Shown: in pieces, positions 63,617 to 64,000 of the stretch | How positions within the stretch are numbered: position 1 is the stretch's first letter | How the letters are laid out: the number at the start of each line of letters is the position of its first letter | Source: Phycisphaerales bacterium | Lineage (GTDB): Bacteria > Planctomycetota > Phycisphaerae > UBA1845 | Length of the DNA stretch: 64,000 nt | Assembly: GCA_020639095.1 (NCBI GenBank) | Contig: JACKHH010000001.1 | Span: 243,821-307,820, forward strand | Reading direction: 5' to 3' | The notes under the pieces: generated by a model | Database searches by the model: none | What the model was told of the DNA's origin: nothing | What the model saw: only the letters and a program-made list of their open reading frames with translations | Translations under genes and position numbers: made by a program

Positions 63617-64000
63617 ATGAAAGCAAACTTGTTAATCTCCCTGCTGTGCCTCGGTTTCGCGATTGCGATCACAGGTTGCGATACAACCACCGAGCCGGAA
63701 GCGAAGGATCAGTTCGAGGTTGTGCGCGCCGCGTTCGACGCGTACCTCAGTTCCGATCCCGCGGCAGCCACAACGGCTGAGACGGTGTTCGACAATCTCA
63801 ATGACGGCGACGACTCGACGACGCCGTACGTGATCAGCGCCCGCTCGGCTGATCATTACGCGCTCGGCCACGTGCCCGGCGCGGTGAACATCCCCTGGCG
63901 CACGGTGGGTGATGCCGGCGCGCTCGACGATCTGCCGACGGATCAGCCAATCGTGGTGTACTGCTACACGGGTCACACCGGTGCGGTCGCGACCGCGTGC
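63617..64000 (+). CDS. Rhodanese-domain lipoprotein, 3' end outside window
   Basis: Partial gene: 128 codons from ATG 63617 to the window edge. GGAGG lies about 10 bases before the start. A lipoprotein signal MKANLLISLLCLGFAIAITGC ends in a lipobox Cys. The rhodanese domain shows PYVISARSADHYALGHVPGAVNIP and the active-site loop VVYCYTGHTGA with the persulfide-forming Cys. Rhodaneses move sulfane sulfur. It begins 2 bases after the cytochrome stop, so the two should be co-transcribed and both act outside the cytoplasm. Possibly they handle a sulfur or selenium compound together; this is inference. Confidence 0.8.
   Translation, partial: MKANLLISLLCLGFAIAITGCDTTTEPEAKDQFEVVRAAFDAYLSSDPAAATTAETVFDNLNDGDDSTTPYVISARSADHYALGHVPGAVNIPWRTVGDAGALDDLPTDQPIVVYCYTGHTGAVATAC

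Overview
This is a GC-rich chromosomal window that most resembles a member of the Planctomycetota, probably near the Phycisphaerae. The evidence is the type of gene content, not a marker gene. It includes large secreted proteins with tandem Asp-Cys-Asn 'DCNxNxxPDxCD' repeats and dockerin-like C-terminal calcium loops, one PEP-CTERM protein, and an ECF sigma factor paired with a WD40 Ser/Thr kinase. It also includes a sigma/VWA pair, three small membrane proteins with the CGYNLRG...CPECG zinc ribbon, and intergenic spaces filled with short dispersed palindromes. No prophage, CRISPR array, rRNA or complete insertion sequence was seen.

Layout, 1-18 kb: the 3' end of an S41 protease; an Ada DNA-repair regulator beside a truncated EamA transporter remnant and a perfect 20-bp palindrome; a 1.3k-residue LamG surface protein; a PEP-CTERM protein; a promoter with a sigma factor and a ZAS-kinase-WD40 gene; a second sigma factor with an anti-sigma-like VWA gene; a CheW protein with a zinc-binding CZB domain inside it; and two small membrane-associated proteins. 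Layout, 18-33 kb: an M14 carboxypeptidase, a TPR-YggX fusion, a three-gene xanthine-dehydrogenase-family molybdoenzyme, two tandem beta-helix/DCN-repeat surface proteins, a SUMF1-like secreted protein and tRNA-Ala(GGC). Layout, 33-48 kb: a UvrC-like protein lacking the C-terminal nuclease, XerD with an overlapping HExxH gene, a kinase-like/deoxyribosyltransferase-like fusion, a CAP lipoprotein, a SpoIIE-type phosphatase, mqnD, nadE, a histone-H1-like peptide, folE, two zinc-ribbon membrane paralogs and a YhhQ transporter. Layout, 48-64 kb: a GNAT acetyltransferase, an SMI1 protein, sucC without sucD, a DUF6941-like protein, two bactofilins, a GT2 enzyme, an HD-GYP regulator, a membrane-anchored GNAT, a TMTC-like glycosyltransferase, an M1 peptidase, a multihaem cytochrome and a rhodanese lipoprotein cut by the window end.

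The most interesting item is at 62235-63614. An 11-haem c-type cytochrome is split by a single in-frame TGA (62502-62504). Both halves are in the same frame, and only the upstream half has an export signal. A perfect 7-bp stem with GGTCT in its loop starts 11 nt after the TGA, where a bacterial SECIS element should sit. I read this as a candidate selenocysteine-containing multihaem cytochrome in an apparent operon with a rhodanese lipoprotein. A nonsense mutation or sequencing error remains possible.

Other themes are regulation through sigma factors co-encoded with multi-domain anti-sigma-like proteins, and a set of exported proteins sharing one C-terminal module. The genome also shows a heavy load of short dispersed repeats, including one composite element present five times in whole or part in 32 kb.
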